64,000 nt of DNA, from the NCBI GenBank assembly GCA_950295325.1, contig OX485806.1, positions 7,440,001 to 7,504,000 of the forward strand. Reading direction: 5' to 3'. The DNA comes from Polytrichum commune (Eukaryota > Streptophyta > Polytrichopsida > Polytrichales > Polytrichaceae). The notes under the pieces are model-generated. The model was not told the DNA's origin. It did not search any database and saw nothing but the letters and a program-made list of their open reading frames with translations. Below are positions 35,724 to 46,684 of the stretch, piece by piece. Each line of letters starts with the position of its first letter. Positions within the stretch are counted from its first letter, which is position 1. The translations under genes were made by a program, and so were the position numbers.

Positions 35724-36026
35724 TTAGTCACCACCACTAAATGTTTTCCATTGTGAAAGTATTAGCTGAAAACTCGAAGCTAATCTCTTACATTCAAAGT
35801 TGACAGGGTACTTCCTCAAACCTTCACTCCTAACATGAATTAACCAACCTAGAGGATATTTACCTAATGAGGAGAGTAGGGCTCAATTCGAGTGAAAAAA
35901 ATAGGTAACCAAAGTTTAGGTGTCGTCTTCCATACATGCCACACACGGTCGGCATCCACCAAGAGTACCATAATTCCTTTAATTTGTTTGTTTTCTAACT
36001 CAAATCTCATATTGATCCAACTTGAA

Positions 36027-36192
36027 CGACTGCAGATTTTCTTTTTTGGTTTAGCGACTAAAATTTTCAGAATTGGGGGTATTGTAATGTACCGTTAGAA
36101 AGGTCTTAAAAATGTCTTTCCAGCGGTATATTATATGCCCCCAAATCTTCAAAATTTCAGTCGCAAAATGAAAAAAGAAAAATCTGTAGTCG
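36027..36192. other. ~166-bp palindrome (hairpin)
   Basis: The first half (CGACTGCAGATTTTCTTTTT onward) pairs with the second half (ending AAAAATCTGTAGTCG) almost throughout. Paired blocks include TAGCGACTAAAATTTTCAGA against TCTTCAAAATTTCAGTCGC, and GTACCGTTAGAAAGG against CTTTCCAGCGGTATA. The loop is only a few bases, near 36,110. Confidence 0.7.
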
Positions 36193-36223
36193 TTTAGCGA
36201 CTGCAGATTAGGCTGGTCAAAAG

Positions 36224-36249
36224 AACCGCAGCCGATTTCGGCTGCGGTT
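36224..36249. other. Perfect 12-bp stem hairpin followed by a T-run
   Basis: AACCGCAGCCGA, loop TT, TCGGCTGCGGTT, then more T. It directly follows the larger palindrome and a repeat of its end motif (TTTAGCGACTGCAGATT). It looks like a factor-independent terminator but sits in plant nuclear DNA, so I treat it as part of the same fold-back structure. Confidence 0.6.
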
Positions 36250-36639
36250 TTTTTGGGCATAGTTTTCTACTTGTGCATGCTCTACAATGATTTGACATAA
36301 TTCATTCTCAATTGGAAATCATGAGCCCACCTGGGATCGAGTACCCAACTTACAGTTAGGGTGCCCATCCCCCATGCCAAAATGATGACATCAAAATCAT
36401 TGTTGTTTATCTTCATGAAAAAATGGTTTGCCATTAGTTGTTTTGCCATACATATGAATGACATACTAGTTGTAGGACTATTTCCCATAAACTTGCAGGG
36501 TAACACACCAATCCAAATGCCCTTTCATATGTAACCATTTCCCAAGGGCTTCACTCCAAGATTTCTTAGATGCGAAATACAGTAGGATTGGTTGATTGCA
36601 TTCTACAATATATTATTTCAATTGCATTTCATGCAAACA

Positions 36640-36900
36640 ATCATATGCCCAACACACATAAGGCAAGTGAACTTGATCCAAACACATACACCTACATTAA
36701 GTGGTGTTTGGTTAGGTGTGGATCTAAGAACAGACACCAAAAATACATACATTGAAAACAAATTGGACAAAGTGCTAAAATTTCTTCGCCTTATAGACTC
36801 AACAATTCACATAATTGAGGGACACCTATGTGATTAATGAGAGAAAGAAAATACTCACTTTGATAATGAATAAAACAATCAAATGATCTCCAAAAATTAT
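36640..36900 (-). repeat. Dispersed repeat 'D', reverse copy
   Basis: It shows the reverse-order landmarks GGTTAGGTGTGGATCTAAG, AACAGACACCAAAAATAC, ATAGACTCAACAATTCAC, GACACCTATGTGATTAATG and CTTTGATAATGAATAAAAC. Confidence 0.6.
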
Positions 36901-37037
36901 GGGGACATCACCTTGCTTAATTTTGTGTTTCATATGCTACAAGAAACGGTGCAAAGCTAAAAATGTCCAGGTATGGCCCACTTCCGTTATATTGTTTTGT
37001 TTTATGATTATTACAATGAGACTCACAAGGAATACTT

Positions 37038-37334
37038 CTAGATGGCTTTTAAGACCATTTGGAGTGCTTCTTGCACTTTATTTTTTCTTGGAGGAGCGAC
37101 CCTCTGGAACACGACCAAGTTTGACTCTTCGCAATAAAACAAGAGAGATATTGCCTTGCACTCGATGAGAGCGTTACCTTGCATTGTGAATGTGTCCTTG
37201 TAGATAGAAGCGGAAATGGTCTGAAAGAGAGGCTCTTGAAGTTGTTCTTTTAGTTCATCTATTTTAGGTTTCACTTGTTCAGGTGTATAATCAAACGATA
37301 ACATAGTGAGGGATTTGGTTATACAATTGAACAA
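37038..37334 (-). CDS. Unrecognised candidate exon
   Basis: A 98-codon minus-strand frame with a balanced, protein-like composition (for example FDYTPEQVKPKIDELKEQL and KDTFTMQG), unlike the low-complexity frames around it. ATGCAAG|GTAACG within it could be a splice donor, so the exon might stop after about 60 codons. I recognise no family and can see no partner exon confidently. It could equally be a fragment of a dead gene or chance. Confidence 0.2.
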   Translation of the reverse strand: MFNCITKSLTMLSFDYTPEQVKPKIDELKEQLQEPLFQTISASIYKDTFTMQGNALIECKAISLLFYCEESNLVVFQRVAPPRKNKVQEALQMVLKAI

Positions 37335-38082
37335 GTGAAATAAACAATAGATGAATCAAAAAAACGATATCGGAGGGAGAAGGATTTTTTTTTTAAAAGG
37401 TCAAACAGGGGCGGGTACGTCAACGACCTGGCAATTTTTAGAAGCATGTGACAGAATATGGGCACATGCTCCCAAGACAACAGAGATTCTTGGACATGTA
37501 GATGTAACCCTCTAATGTGCAAGACCCAACACAGACCCTAATTACAGTTGATTTAAATTATGCATCAGGTTTCTATGAAGAGATGAAAGACTTGGAAGAA
37601 TGACACCTGTTGGAGTTGATGTTCCTCCACCATCAACTTAGTGAAGTTTGAATTATAAACTTAGAACTTATGCTAAAAACAATCCCTCATACTGAAATGA
37701 TGAACAATACATCCAGACGCCCCCTTACATACTTGTTGACATTTACTTATCATGGAGGGTCTACTAGTTTAAAAAGTACATCGATTGTTGTTTTCTTGCA
37801 CTCTTAATTAAATCATAGCATCTTTCAGTTTAACTTTGAGTTTCTCAATTCTCACTTCTGTTTTGTTTTGTTAAAAAAATTGTGTACTTTAACACGATTT
37901 TATTTTATTTATTATCTAGTTAGCATATAATCTACAAGGCGTTGTTGTCCGTTGCCCGATCTCTGATCAGCTGCCCTGTTGCCATTAAAACTAAGTGCCG
38001 GGCAGGGGCGTCAATCCCTGCCACCAAGCCCAGCCCGAGACACAGCTGGTGCCATGCCACACCTATGCGGCCAGTGTATCTG
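37335..38082. other. Intergenic, nothing recognised
   Basis: Spacer up to the breakpoint of the right duplication arm, with no gene or repeat recognised. Confidence 0.45.
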
Positions 38083-41000
38083 TAGAGGTTATTGGATTCT
38101 CTCTATCTATCTTGCTAATTGAACTTTCCTGGGAGATCTTTCACCACCAAGATACCCTTTCAAAACTTTTTAAATCAGTACACAAGGATATTTGTCTCCA
38201 GAAAGTTATATAAGCATTATTTAGTGTGAACCAGACACCAAACCAAAAATATCTTGCACTCAAAAAGAAAAATGAGTTTCATGACGCACCATGTAAGATA
38301 GTTGTGAACTCCCAGAAGAGGAATATTCTTCCTTCCTCTGCCAAATTTTACTTTTCTAGAGTATCTCCCACACAGTCACCTTTTTTAAAGAAACCAGGAC
38401 ACAAATGATGGTTTGCATTGATGCTTTCCACAGGCAGATGCCATTTAGATCACAAGTCACCCAAAAGGGGAGAATTCAATCATGTTACCTAAAGTTTGCA
38501 TTCCAAGATACCAGGTTACACTGCCACTCGCACATGCTCCACTGTTCATAGTGTCAGAAAAACCAGAGACTCGCAATAGTGAATTGCTGCAGTCCCTTGC
38601 ACACATCTATCATGACACTGAATATTCATAAATCAGAACCCCATGCACACAAAGGAGTTTGGTTGTGTTTAATGAAAGAAACATTGTGATTGATGAAGAT
38701 CAGAAGGAGATGCAGTCTACTAAATGGCAATGACCCTGAAACAATATGGGTTCAACAAGATTAGTAGTAGATAAATGAATGAATATACCAATTTTACAAG
38801 GGCCATGATTGCATGCTGTCCAAATTGGGCAATACCTCAAACCAATATGCTCAGAAAGTTTTCGGGTTACCAAAGAAGAAGCCACCTTTGACAGGATTCA
38901 TCCACCTAGTGGGTACATTGATCACGGTTATTGTAATGAGGAATGTATAAGTGGTACTCCGTAGCCAAACCTTAAAATGGAAGATAGACTTGCACATTAT
39001 TCAAAGGGTGGATTGACGCTGAGCTCTGATGCTTAAAAGACATATTTATGCCCACCATGCACTTTTAATTAGATCCCACAAGGCAATTCCAACTTGAATA
39101 CAAGAAAGGAGCCAAACGCGGGCTTTAACATCCATTCAAAACCATAGAATCTTTGAAAATAATTTCCGTGAAAGAATACTCCCAGTATGTGAAGAGCACT
39201 CCTGTACTAACTCTTGGGTAGATGATTACTCTGCACCTGGTAAGTTGTCAAGATTGGATGGCCTGAACACATTGAAGCCATCTGCTGACGTTGAAATCAG
39301 CATCCCTTGTATTTGAGGATGCCAATGGCTCTCCTTCAAATCTTTTTGGCCCTGTACCAACCAACCAACCAGAAATCAGCACCCTTGCACCTACTTGTGG
39401 ACTTTGACACAAATGATTTTTATAGTTAAACCTGTTGCCGCTTTACAAAGAGACATCATAAACTGACAAATCATACTCCATTGCAGCTTGTGCAAGAGAA
39501 TCCTTCATGGAAATTGTTCATCTTTTCTTTCACTTACCACATCAAGATTTGCTCTCCAAAATCTTGCAACACATGGCTAATTGGCTAGAAGTACAGTAAA
39601 TTCATGAGGTCTGAGCATGGAAAATCTTGTGAGTGTAAACACAGTGGATACCCTAGAGTGTTGGGTGATTGAACACAAGTTTTTTTTTGCCACATGTCGT
39701 ACCCACATTAGTCAAGACCATGTTCAATCAACGTCGAAATTATCCATTGGCTGACCTGTACAGCGCTCTAGGGTAGATATGATTGGGAAAGTCGAATCAG
39801 AATCATTACCTGGTGGACAAAAAGTAATTGAGGAGGTAAGTCATCAGGCGCCTCTGCTTGCTTCTGTTTCAGCTGAGCTTGGTATTGAGCTTCTTCTTCA
39901 GCATCCCTTTCTAATGACAAGTCCCATATCCTGCATTCACAAGCTAAAATTCCTCAATATCTCATCATATTCAATCCCTGCCTTACATTCACACAAATCT
40001 ATGACAAGAAAAAGTGCCTAGTCCCTGAGCACACCCTAGCATATAGTGCTAAGTATCCACAGCACCACACAGTTGTCCTCTACTTTAGACTGAAATCCAA
40101 AATCCCAGCACTTCAGAAGCCCCAAAGACACCAATTATTACATACTCTAAGTACTCTCTGTAGATACCATGTAGAACAATTAAACTCATTGTCTACAGAG
40201 AGCATCTAGAGCGTTTAAGTCCTACTCAGGCAAGACAATAGGAACAAGTGCACTGAAAAGAACCAACAAACAAATTTATCGAGATGAAAGGGTTGAGCAA
40301 TACGTTAACTGGTGATCTGCTGAGGTAACACCAACCGTGGATGCTTCATGTGGACTCCATTCAATTGATGTGATGGGTGCTGTGTGGTACTTGAAGTGAG
40401 CCACAAATGCATCCTCCTGCACACATAAAAACTTACCTGAGCTTCCACAACCGACAACAAGACTATGGTTATCTTGTCACATTACTTTCTACCCTTTGTA
40501 TAGGGGAAACAGATATGTTAAAATCTACAATTACTCGACCGTACACCTAAAAGGGGTCATGACGGTAGTCAAGGGATGCATATTACCTTGAGTGTTCTCA
40601 AATCCCAGATCCGGAAAGTGCCATCATCACAACCTGAAGCAATCATGCAACTTGCTAACCTGTTTAATCAGCAACTGACCATGTCAGAAACTATACGTAT
40701 TGGTTGCAGGGAAGGTGACAAAACGAAAGATCCCGAGTAGAATTTCATCCAAAAAAATTTCAAAATTACTCTTCAAAAACCTCAATCTTTCAATGACTTG
40801 GGGGAAACTAGAGAACATATCAGCAAATAAGCAATTGCTCTCCAGGATTACTAGAAATAATGTGTACCTATTCCAGGATATAACATTGATATCAGTACTA
40901 TGGGCCTTAATTGATATGGCTGAGCCTTCACGGCGCCGTGTGTCCCAGATTCGAAGAGTTCCATCAACAGAACAAGAGGCAAAGACATCAGCTTCAGTTG

Positions 41001-43067
41001 GACTCCACTGCACATGTCCCAACCCATTTCTTTTGTTAGAATTGTCTTACTAACCAAACACAGAACACATTTTGATCATTCCAGAATTCAAACTCAAGAA
41101 CTGTTCTCTGTCCACATGCTCACTGAAAGGACAGGATTTGCAGGATGGGCTACGTTAAAATGAACGAGCTCGAAGTCACCACCAACATAGATCAGTAAAC
41201 AAACCTGCAAATCTTCAACACTGGCAGTGTGGCCTGAATAAGGAGTTTTTTCCACCACCCACTTCCCTGCCGGCGTTGGCTCCCACAAGTGAATCATATT
41301 CTTGCAATCACCTGGCCATTCACATTAATCAGAGAAGGCTACACAAACATTTCTATCCTATGAAATATAGAGCTATGTGACAAATGCAGAACATGGTGCA
41401 ACCCTAAGTGAGTAATTCCAGCTCACATTTAGCAGAAATTAACATTTCAACCAAGTCCAACAGTTCAATAAGCTATGGCCTATTAGTGTAGAACTGGCAA
41501 GCATGTAGTTGAGGTATACCAGAAAGCAGACGACCAGCAGTTACTGGACTCCAATCCAGGGCATAGCCCTCATCCTTGTGCCCTGAAAATATTTGCAAAG
41601 GTGCTTGACGAACAGTGGCTTGTTTTACACCTGGGGCATCAGGTCCACTAGTTGCCATTGAACGAATATGGGCTCCCATATCCCAGATCTGGAAGAGACG
41701 AGGTGTTCACTATGTTAGCCTATAATGTGTATGCCAAGGGTAAAGTCTACCTACAGAACACTACATAACACCACAAACTCAAACTCAAAGATGGATATTT
41801 CTAAACCATTTAGGAACAGATCAGCACCTGGACGTAGCCAGAATCAGCCCAAGTTGCCACAATGTGAGGTTGCTGTGTCATAGCTCGCACCCTGTTAACA
41901 CAACCTTGATGCGCCACTAACCGCACCTACAAATTTCAGAAACATAAATTAGTAAAGAATACTCCACACATAGCATACAGATCCACCTCAGCCCTGAACC
42001 CTCGTACTTCAAAAGCCCTGAACCCTGAACTCCGGATTTCAACGTTACTTGGGTTCAAACTGAATTCTGCCATTCCACAGCCAAATTCTCGCACCTGCAA
42101 AAGAGGCTTTTTTGATTGAGGTGCCTGATCTGATTGACCAGCCATCTCCTCTTCATCTTCATCTTCGTCGCTACTGCTGTCACTCTCACTTTCATCATCA
42201 TCCTCGTCCATGGCAGATGGCAATTTGGGTTTGCGCCTTTGCCCAGTTATGTTTGTCATACGCACCACTGCAATTGCATTGCTTGATGGCTGGTCCGCCT
42301 ATACATAACAACACAGCAGCTTGTCCACTATCAAAATCCCAATTATACTCAAACAATTTTGAAGATTAAACTGTCAGACACTGTTAGGAAAATATTTGAA
42401 ATTTACTGTTTTTGCTACTTTTCCAGCAGAATTGTAAGAAAAACCTGATGTAGGTTAGCTCTATAATCAATGCAAAATTCAAGAATAAATTGGAAATGTT
42501 TTTCCTTTCAAAGTAGGGTTACATATTGCAGAATTCAAAAGCTGAGATGATTTTACAAACATCAAAAGATAACACCCACCTGAGTACCAGCCACACAGTA
42601 TAGAGAATGAGGGAAATCACGACGAAGAACTCCCAGGTCATCCCGCATTACATCAAAGCTGCAACCACATACTCATTCGGTTTTCTTAACATAATCATAA
42701 CAAAGCGGATCCCAAACAACAAAAATTGGATAGAGCTGAAATTATACAGGCACAAGTAGGTAAGGTCACCTGAGGCATGGCCAGCCGAGATTGAAGGCAT
42801 GCAAGCAGTCATAAGCAGTGGGATCAAACTGCAATTCTTCACCATCCTCAATTCCATCCACCCCTGGCTGCCACACCTGTTTGGAAGGAGCAGCAGGGGC
42901 AACGTCCCCCTCCTCATTCTCCATCTCCATCTCCACATTCTCACTTGCACTTGCTTGTGCCTGTGCCTTAGCCTTCTTGGCTCGGCTGCCTTTCTTCTTG
43001 GTGCGAGCCATGGCCGTCAGCTAACTCCCTCGCTGCAAAATCACAGCAGCAAGCTGCACACACAATT
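38083..43067 (-). repeat. Right arm of the ~5-kb inverted segmental duplication
   Basis: It aligns in reverse with 12,931-17,842. It holds the intact GRWD1-like gene plus about 1.1 kb of 3' flank, which also aligns (for example GTTGAACCCATATTGTTTC beyond the stop codon, and AAGTTCAATTAGCAAGATAG near the outer edge). It lacks the MITE present in the left arm. Confidence 0.85.
39226..43011 (-). CDS. Glutamate-rich WD repeat protein, GRWD1/Rrb1-like
   Basis: Nucleolar WD40 chaperone family that binds ribosomal protein L3 and supports 60S assembly. The gene has 11 exons: 42,770-43,011; 42,580-42,658; 42,095-42,298; 41,828-41,926; 41,520-41,688; 41,205-41,311; 40,868-41,007; 40,587-40,659; 40,304-40,416; 39,810-39,930; 39,226-39,351. 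All introns are GT-AG, and exon lengths total 1,473 nt, giving 490 aa. The product starts with a basic Lys/Arg/Ala tail. Next comes VWQPGVDGIEDGEELQFDP, typical of plant GRWD1, and a CAF1C/H4-binding-like N-domain (about residues 50-125). An acidic stretch (about 138-158, MDEDDDESESD..) precedes the WD40 propeller (about 176-490), which has GH..WSP..WD repeats such as GHTASVEDLQWSP and SCSVDGTLRIWD. The C-terminus GQKDLKESHWHPQIQG matches the family. A 5'UTR intron probably ends at 43,033. Upstream telo-boxes suit a ribosome-biogenesis gene. Confidence 0.93.
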
Positions 43068-44800
43068 TAATCTAAATCAGTATACAATAATACATAAACT
43101 CTATCCAAATGATTAACAATCTATACATTAGCATAATGAGGTACAAAGGGATGATAATTTCAGGCTTCTAAAATGTACATAAGAAGTCAAATTGATCCAA
43201 AGATGTAAAAAAATCTGCTCACATTGGGACATCCAAAACCGCAGCCAAAGGTTGTTGGATTATGACCATTGCCTAGTTAACTGGATACTTCACTATATGT
43301 TACATAGAATTGAGTCTATGTCACTCAAGTCATCCAACTACTTCAGTATATCAGATGTATGGCCACAAGTCACATACTCGCCTGTGCACCAGCTCCACAC
43401 CATAAACCTTTGTTGCCCATGACACAAAAGCGCATGAGTGCACACATTTTGTGGCTACATAGTTCTGAGGGCTTATCTAGCAAAACCATGTGAATATTTC
43501 TCAAGTCTTCAGCTCCTTTTCCACAGTGTATGTTCTCTGCTTGTTAAGTAAGGCTCCTTCAAATGTATGCAGCGTATAAAAACCTAGAGTGAAAAAATCA
43601 ACTAAGTGCTCCTTTTCAATTCTGCCCTCCAGATTACCAATCCTCCAGGCAGGGAAAGAAACCTCTTTTGGTTGGATTCACCAACCCCGACCTCACCAAC
43701 ATCCAATTAATCAGCTTCCGAAACTTGACTAGAACTTGAATTAAGTCTGGAAGTTTTATTAAATGTAGTAAGTGTCCTCTAAGGTTTTACTGCTTCCTAC
43801 ACTCTTCTGTAGCCAGCAAGAACGCTGTAACGCGTATCATTTGTCTACCGAGAACTGCAATTCGGGAGAGTGAAAAACCCTAAACCGCAACACTTCAAGT
43901 CGAACAACCCCCCTACAAACCCGGCTTCCAAAAAAACTGACTAAACACGCACAAAATGTCATGCAAGATCAATCTCCTTAGATTTAGTGCTCCATAGAAG
44001 CTGTGTCTGCAAGAAAGGAAAAAGGTGAAGGAAAGTGGAGGAGCATGTGTTCATGGGTCCTAACACAGAGCTTGTAAATACTGTGACTCCAATGTACACA
44101 CAGAAGTTCAACCTCAGCGAATTGAAAGCAATCTTTCAAAAGCTTTGCCAAACGTCAGCCTACACAGCAATGGCGGGGCAATTCCAAGTACTGAGGATAA
44201 CCCTAATCATCATAATGACAATAAAAAGGTACATTCTCCTTGGAATCAGAAACTCAGAAAGCATATGAGGAGTTTGCCTAACATTCTCCTTTTGAAGACA
44301 ATATGATTGTTCAGCTCCCAAGAGCGGCATTACTTCAGGCAATTCTGGTGCTAAACCCTCTGTCCGGGCCTCTTTCTATGCCACTCGAGGCACCTGAAAG
44401 GTGTAGAAAGGGATTACTCCCTACGTCTCAAAAGATGCAGTTGCGCACGTTCATTCTTGCATCAAGCCAATTCCAGAAGAAGCAGCATAACATGAGTGAA
44501 TTGTTGCAGAGGCTTACTTGGATGAGGTGGAGACGGGGATGGCAAAGTGGCGAAAACAGAGGAAAATCCACTGTGAGCGACAACGTGAGCAAGTGCAAGT
44601 GAGGCTTGCTTTTCTGATGGAAAGCGCGAGGCTGTCGTTGCGTGCCTCCGTAAATCTATATTCGTCAAAGCCTCCTCAGAGGCTTTTGCTCCTTGCTTCA
44701 CTGGAATTCAGAAACCCCGGCTAACCCTAAACCCTAAACCCCCAGCGCTAGGGCTCCAAGGATCTTCCAGCTTCCCACATAAGCTTGTCAGCTTGCCTTG
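43012..44800 (-). promoter_or_regulatory. Upstream region / probable 5'UTR intron of the GRWD1-like gene
   Basis: A splice acceptor (TTTTGCAG|CGAGGGAG, exon from 43,032) precedes the ATG by about 20 bases and is conserved in the duplicate, so the transcript probably has a non-coding first exon further upstream. Telo-box motifs (minus-strand GGTTTAGGGTTTAGGGTTAG at 44,722-44,742, and another GGTTTAGGGTT near 43,875-43,886) mark likely start-proximal DNA. No independent gene is recognised here; the frames near 44.0-44.7 kb have no family match. Confidence 0.45.
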
Positions 44801-44859
44801 AGCTTAAGGTAGATGGGCCTTAAATGGTCACTTTTTTCTCACTAGCCCACTTCTCCTAG

Positions 44860-45465
44860 GATATGAACCACGCGATTTCCTCATGATTTTTGGAGCTCGT
44901 ATGAATATCTTATTCACTATCAAAGTGAAGATTTGTGTGTTGGGTAAATTGTCATTACAAGTCTCCCAATTATGTTGACTATTGAGTCTAGAATGGTTAT
45001 CGTATTCTAAACACGTAGTTCAATCTATTTTAAACATATGTCTATTTGGCATCCATTTTTGAAGTCACATTTGATTAAATTTCACTCAAGATTATAGGTG
45101 TTTGTTTAATATAAGTAAGAAAATTAGGCACATCTATCTTAAGTGGTTACTTCCAACACTTCCAAGTTCTAGATTCCAAGTTTGAAACAACTTGTAGCTA
45201 AGGTTGCTTACCTTGAGGTAGTGTGGCCCTCTCGTGGGCACTTCCAACTCCATTTATATTTCTAATTGTCAAAGTGGTTCGAAATTTGAGAATCATTCAT
45301 GTCGTCATTTCAAATTTCATACATTAAGTTGAGTTGCATAATTTATAAAAAACCAAATTGAAGGATTTACTTTCTCTTCAAATGATCACATAAGTCTTAA
45401 TTGTGTTAGTTGATAAACCTTGTATGATGTTTATAGTTTGAGTGTATAGTCCAATCCCTGCATCA
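44860..45465 (+). repeat. Dispersed repeat 'D', forward copy cut by the LINE
   Basis: D landmarks run in order: GGAGCTCGTATGAATATC, TATTCACTATCAAAGTGAAG, TATGTTGACTATTGAG, CTAAACACGTAGTTCAATC, then a second partial series from about 45,240 ending at GTATAGTCCAATC. The family sequence that should follow is replaced by retrotransposon coding sequence from about 45,470. Confidence 0.6.
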
Positions 45466-45471
45466 TGAAAA

Positions 45472-46684
45472 ACGAGCCTAACGGTCCTACTTTATAAGAA
45501 AGGTAACCCATCACAACTCACAAACCATAGACCTATTGCTTTAGCCAATACCATATATCAATTTTACACAAGTACTCTGACATCCATCCTCTCGGCCTAC
45601 AAAGAAACATACCAAATACTACATGATAGCCAAGAAGATTTCAGAGCAAAAAGAGGAACTTCCAGACAATTCCAAATACTTATTGCTGCACTGGAAGATG
45701 CAAGATTCACAAAACATGACATATACATTCTATACATAGACTTTAAAAATGTTTTTGGTTCTATAGACCACGCTAGACTTCTAGCAATAATGAAAGACCT
45801 TGGATACCCAAATGATGCCATAAACCTAATTGGAAATATATATTCGCAATCTACGACCACATTTATAAGATAACACTTTGGCAAAACACAACCTATCCTC
45901 ATTCAAAGGGGAACAATACAAGGAGATACCCTAAGCCCATACATATTCATCATATTCTTAGAACCCCTTTTAAGATGGTTACAACAGGGAAATAATGGCT
46001 ACACATTCGGAACATCCAAAGTAAAAATTTCCTCAGTAGCGTACGCCGATGACATAGCAACAATAACAAACAAATTAAAATCTTTACAAATACAACTCAA
46101 TAAACTTGACAGATTTTGTGAATGGGTTGGCATGGATCTTGGAATCCCCAAGTGTGCAATTACGGGATGCCCAAACAAATCCAAAATGAGCCCCCTAACT
46201 TTTAAAACCCAAATTCAAGCAACTAATATAAACTACAGAAACGAACCTATACCCGTTTTGAGTCAAAATGAACCATACACATACTTAGGAATAAACCTTG
46301 TCCCCTCACTAAAATGGAAAACACAAATACACACCACTACCATCAAAGTTATAAAACAATGCAAAGATCTCGCAGCCTGTCCACCTACTATGAAACAAAA
46401 AAATCAATATGGCGGACACAGTTATACGCGCCGGAATTGCATACAGTTTCTACGCGGTACCATACTCCCTACCTGCCATCAAAAAAATTGACAAAAACAT
46501 TATAGCCCTCCACAAAACAATATGTGGACTATCAAAATCCACGTCAAACATAACTACACAATTCCCTCATGACTTATTCGGCATAGAGGCCTTTTTACTT
46601 TAAAATGCCTACTTACGATGTATAGGAGAACAACTACAACATGCCCTCAATGACACATGCAAACTAGGAAAAATATATAAATGA
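45472..46684 (+). pseudogene. Reverse transcriptase domain of the LINE (disrupted)
   Basis: The frame begins at KTSLTVLLYKKGNP, followed by NHRPIALANT, the usual LINE RT finger motif. RT motif A is YIDFKNVFGSIDH, motif B is RGTIQGDTLSPYIF (about 45,907-45,950), and motif C is the catalytic YADD at about 46,042-46,053. Motif D region GIPKCAI and YTYLGINLVPSLKWK follow. A stop (TAA, 45,871) interrupts between motifs A and B. A frameshift in the A-run near 46,398 moves to another frame, where the thumb region continues (ICGLSKSTSN, FPHDLFGIEAFLL, stop at 46,601, NAYLRCIGEQLQHALND). The catalytic aspartates are intact but the protein is broken. Confidence 0.9.

Noticed and set aside
36224-36255. 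Bacterial rho-independent terminator
   Set aside because: The shape fits, but the surrounding DNA is plant nuclear with no bacterial-type gene; it belongs to the adjacent fold-back structure.
40700-41053. 117-codon plus-strand frame
   Set aside because: Antisense shadow of GRWD1 exon 7 and its introns.
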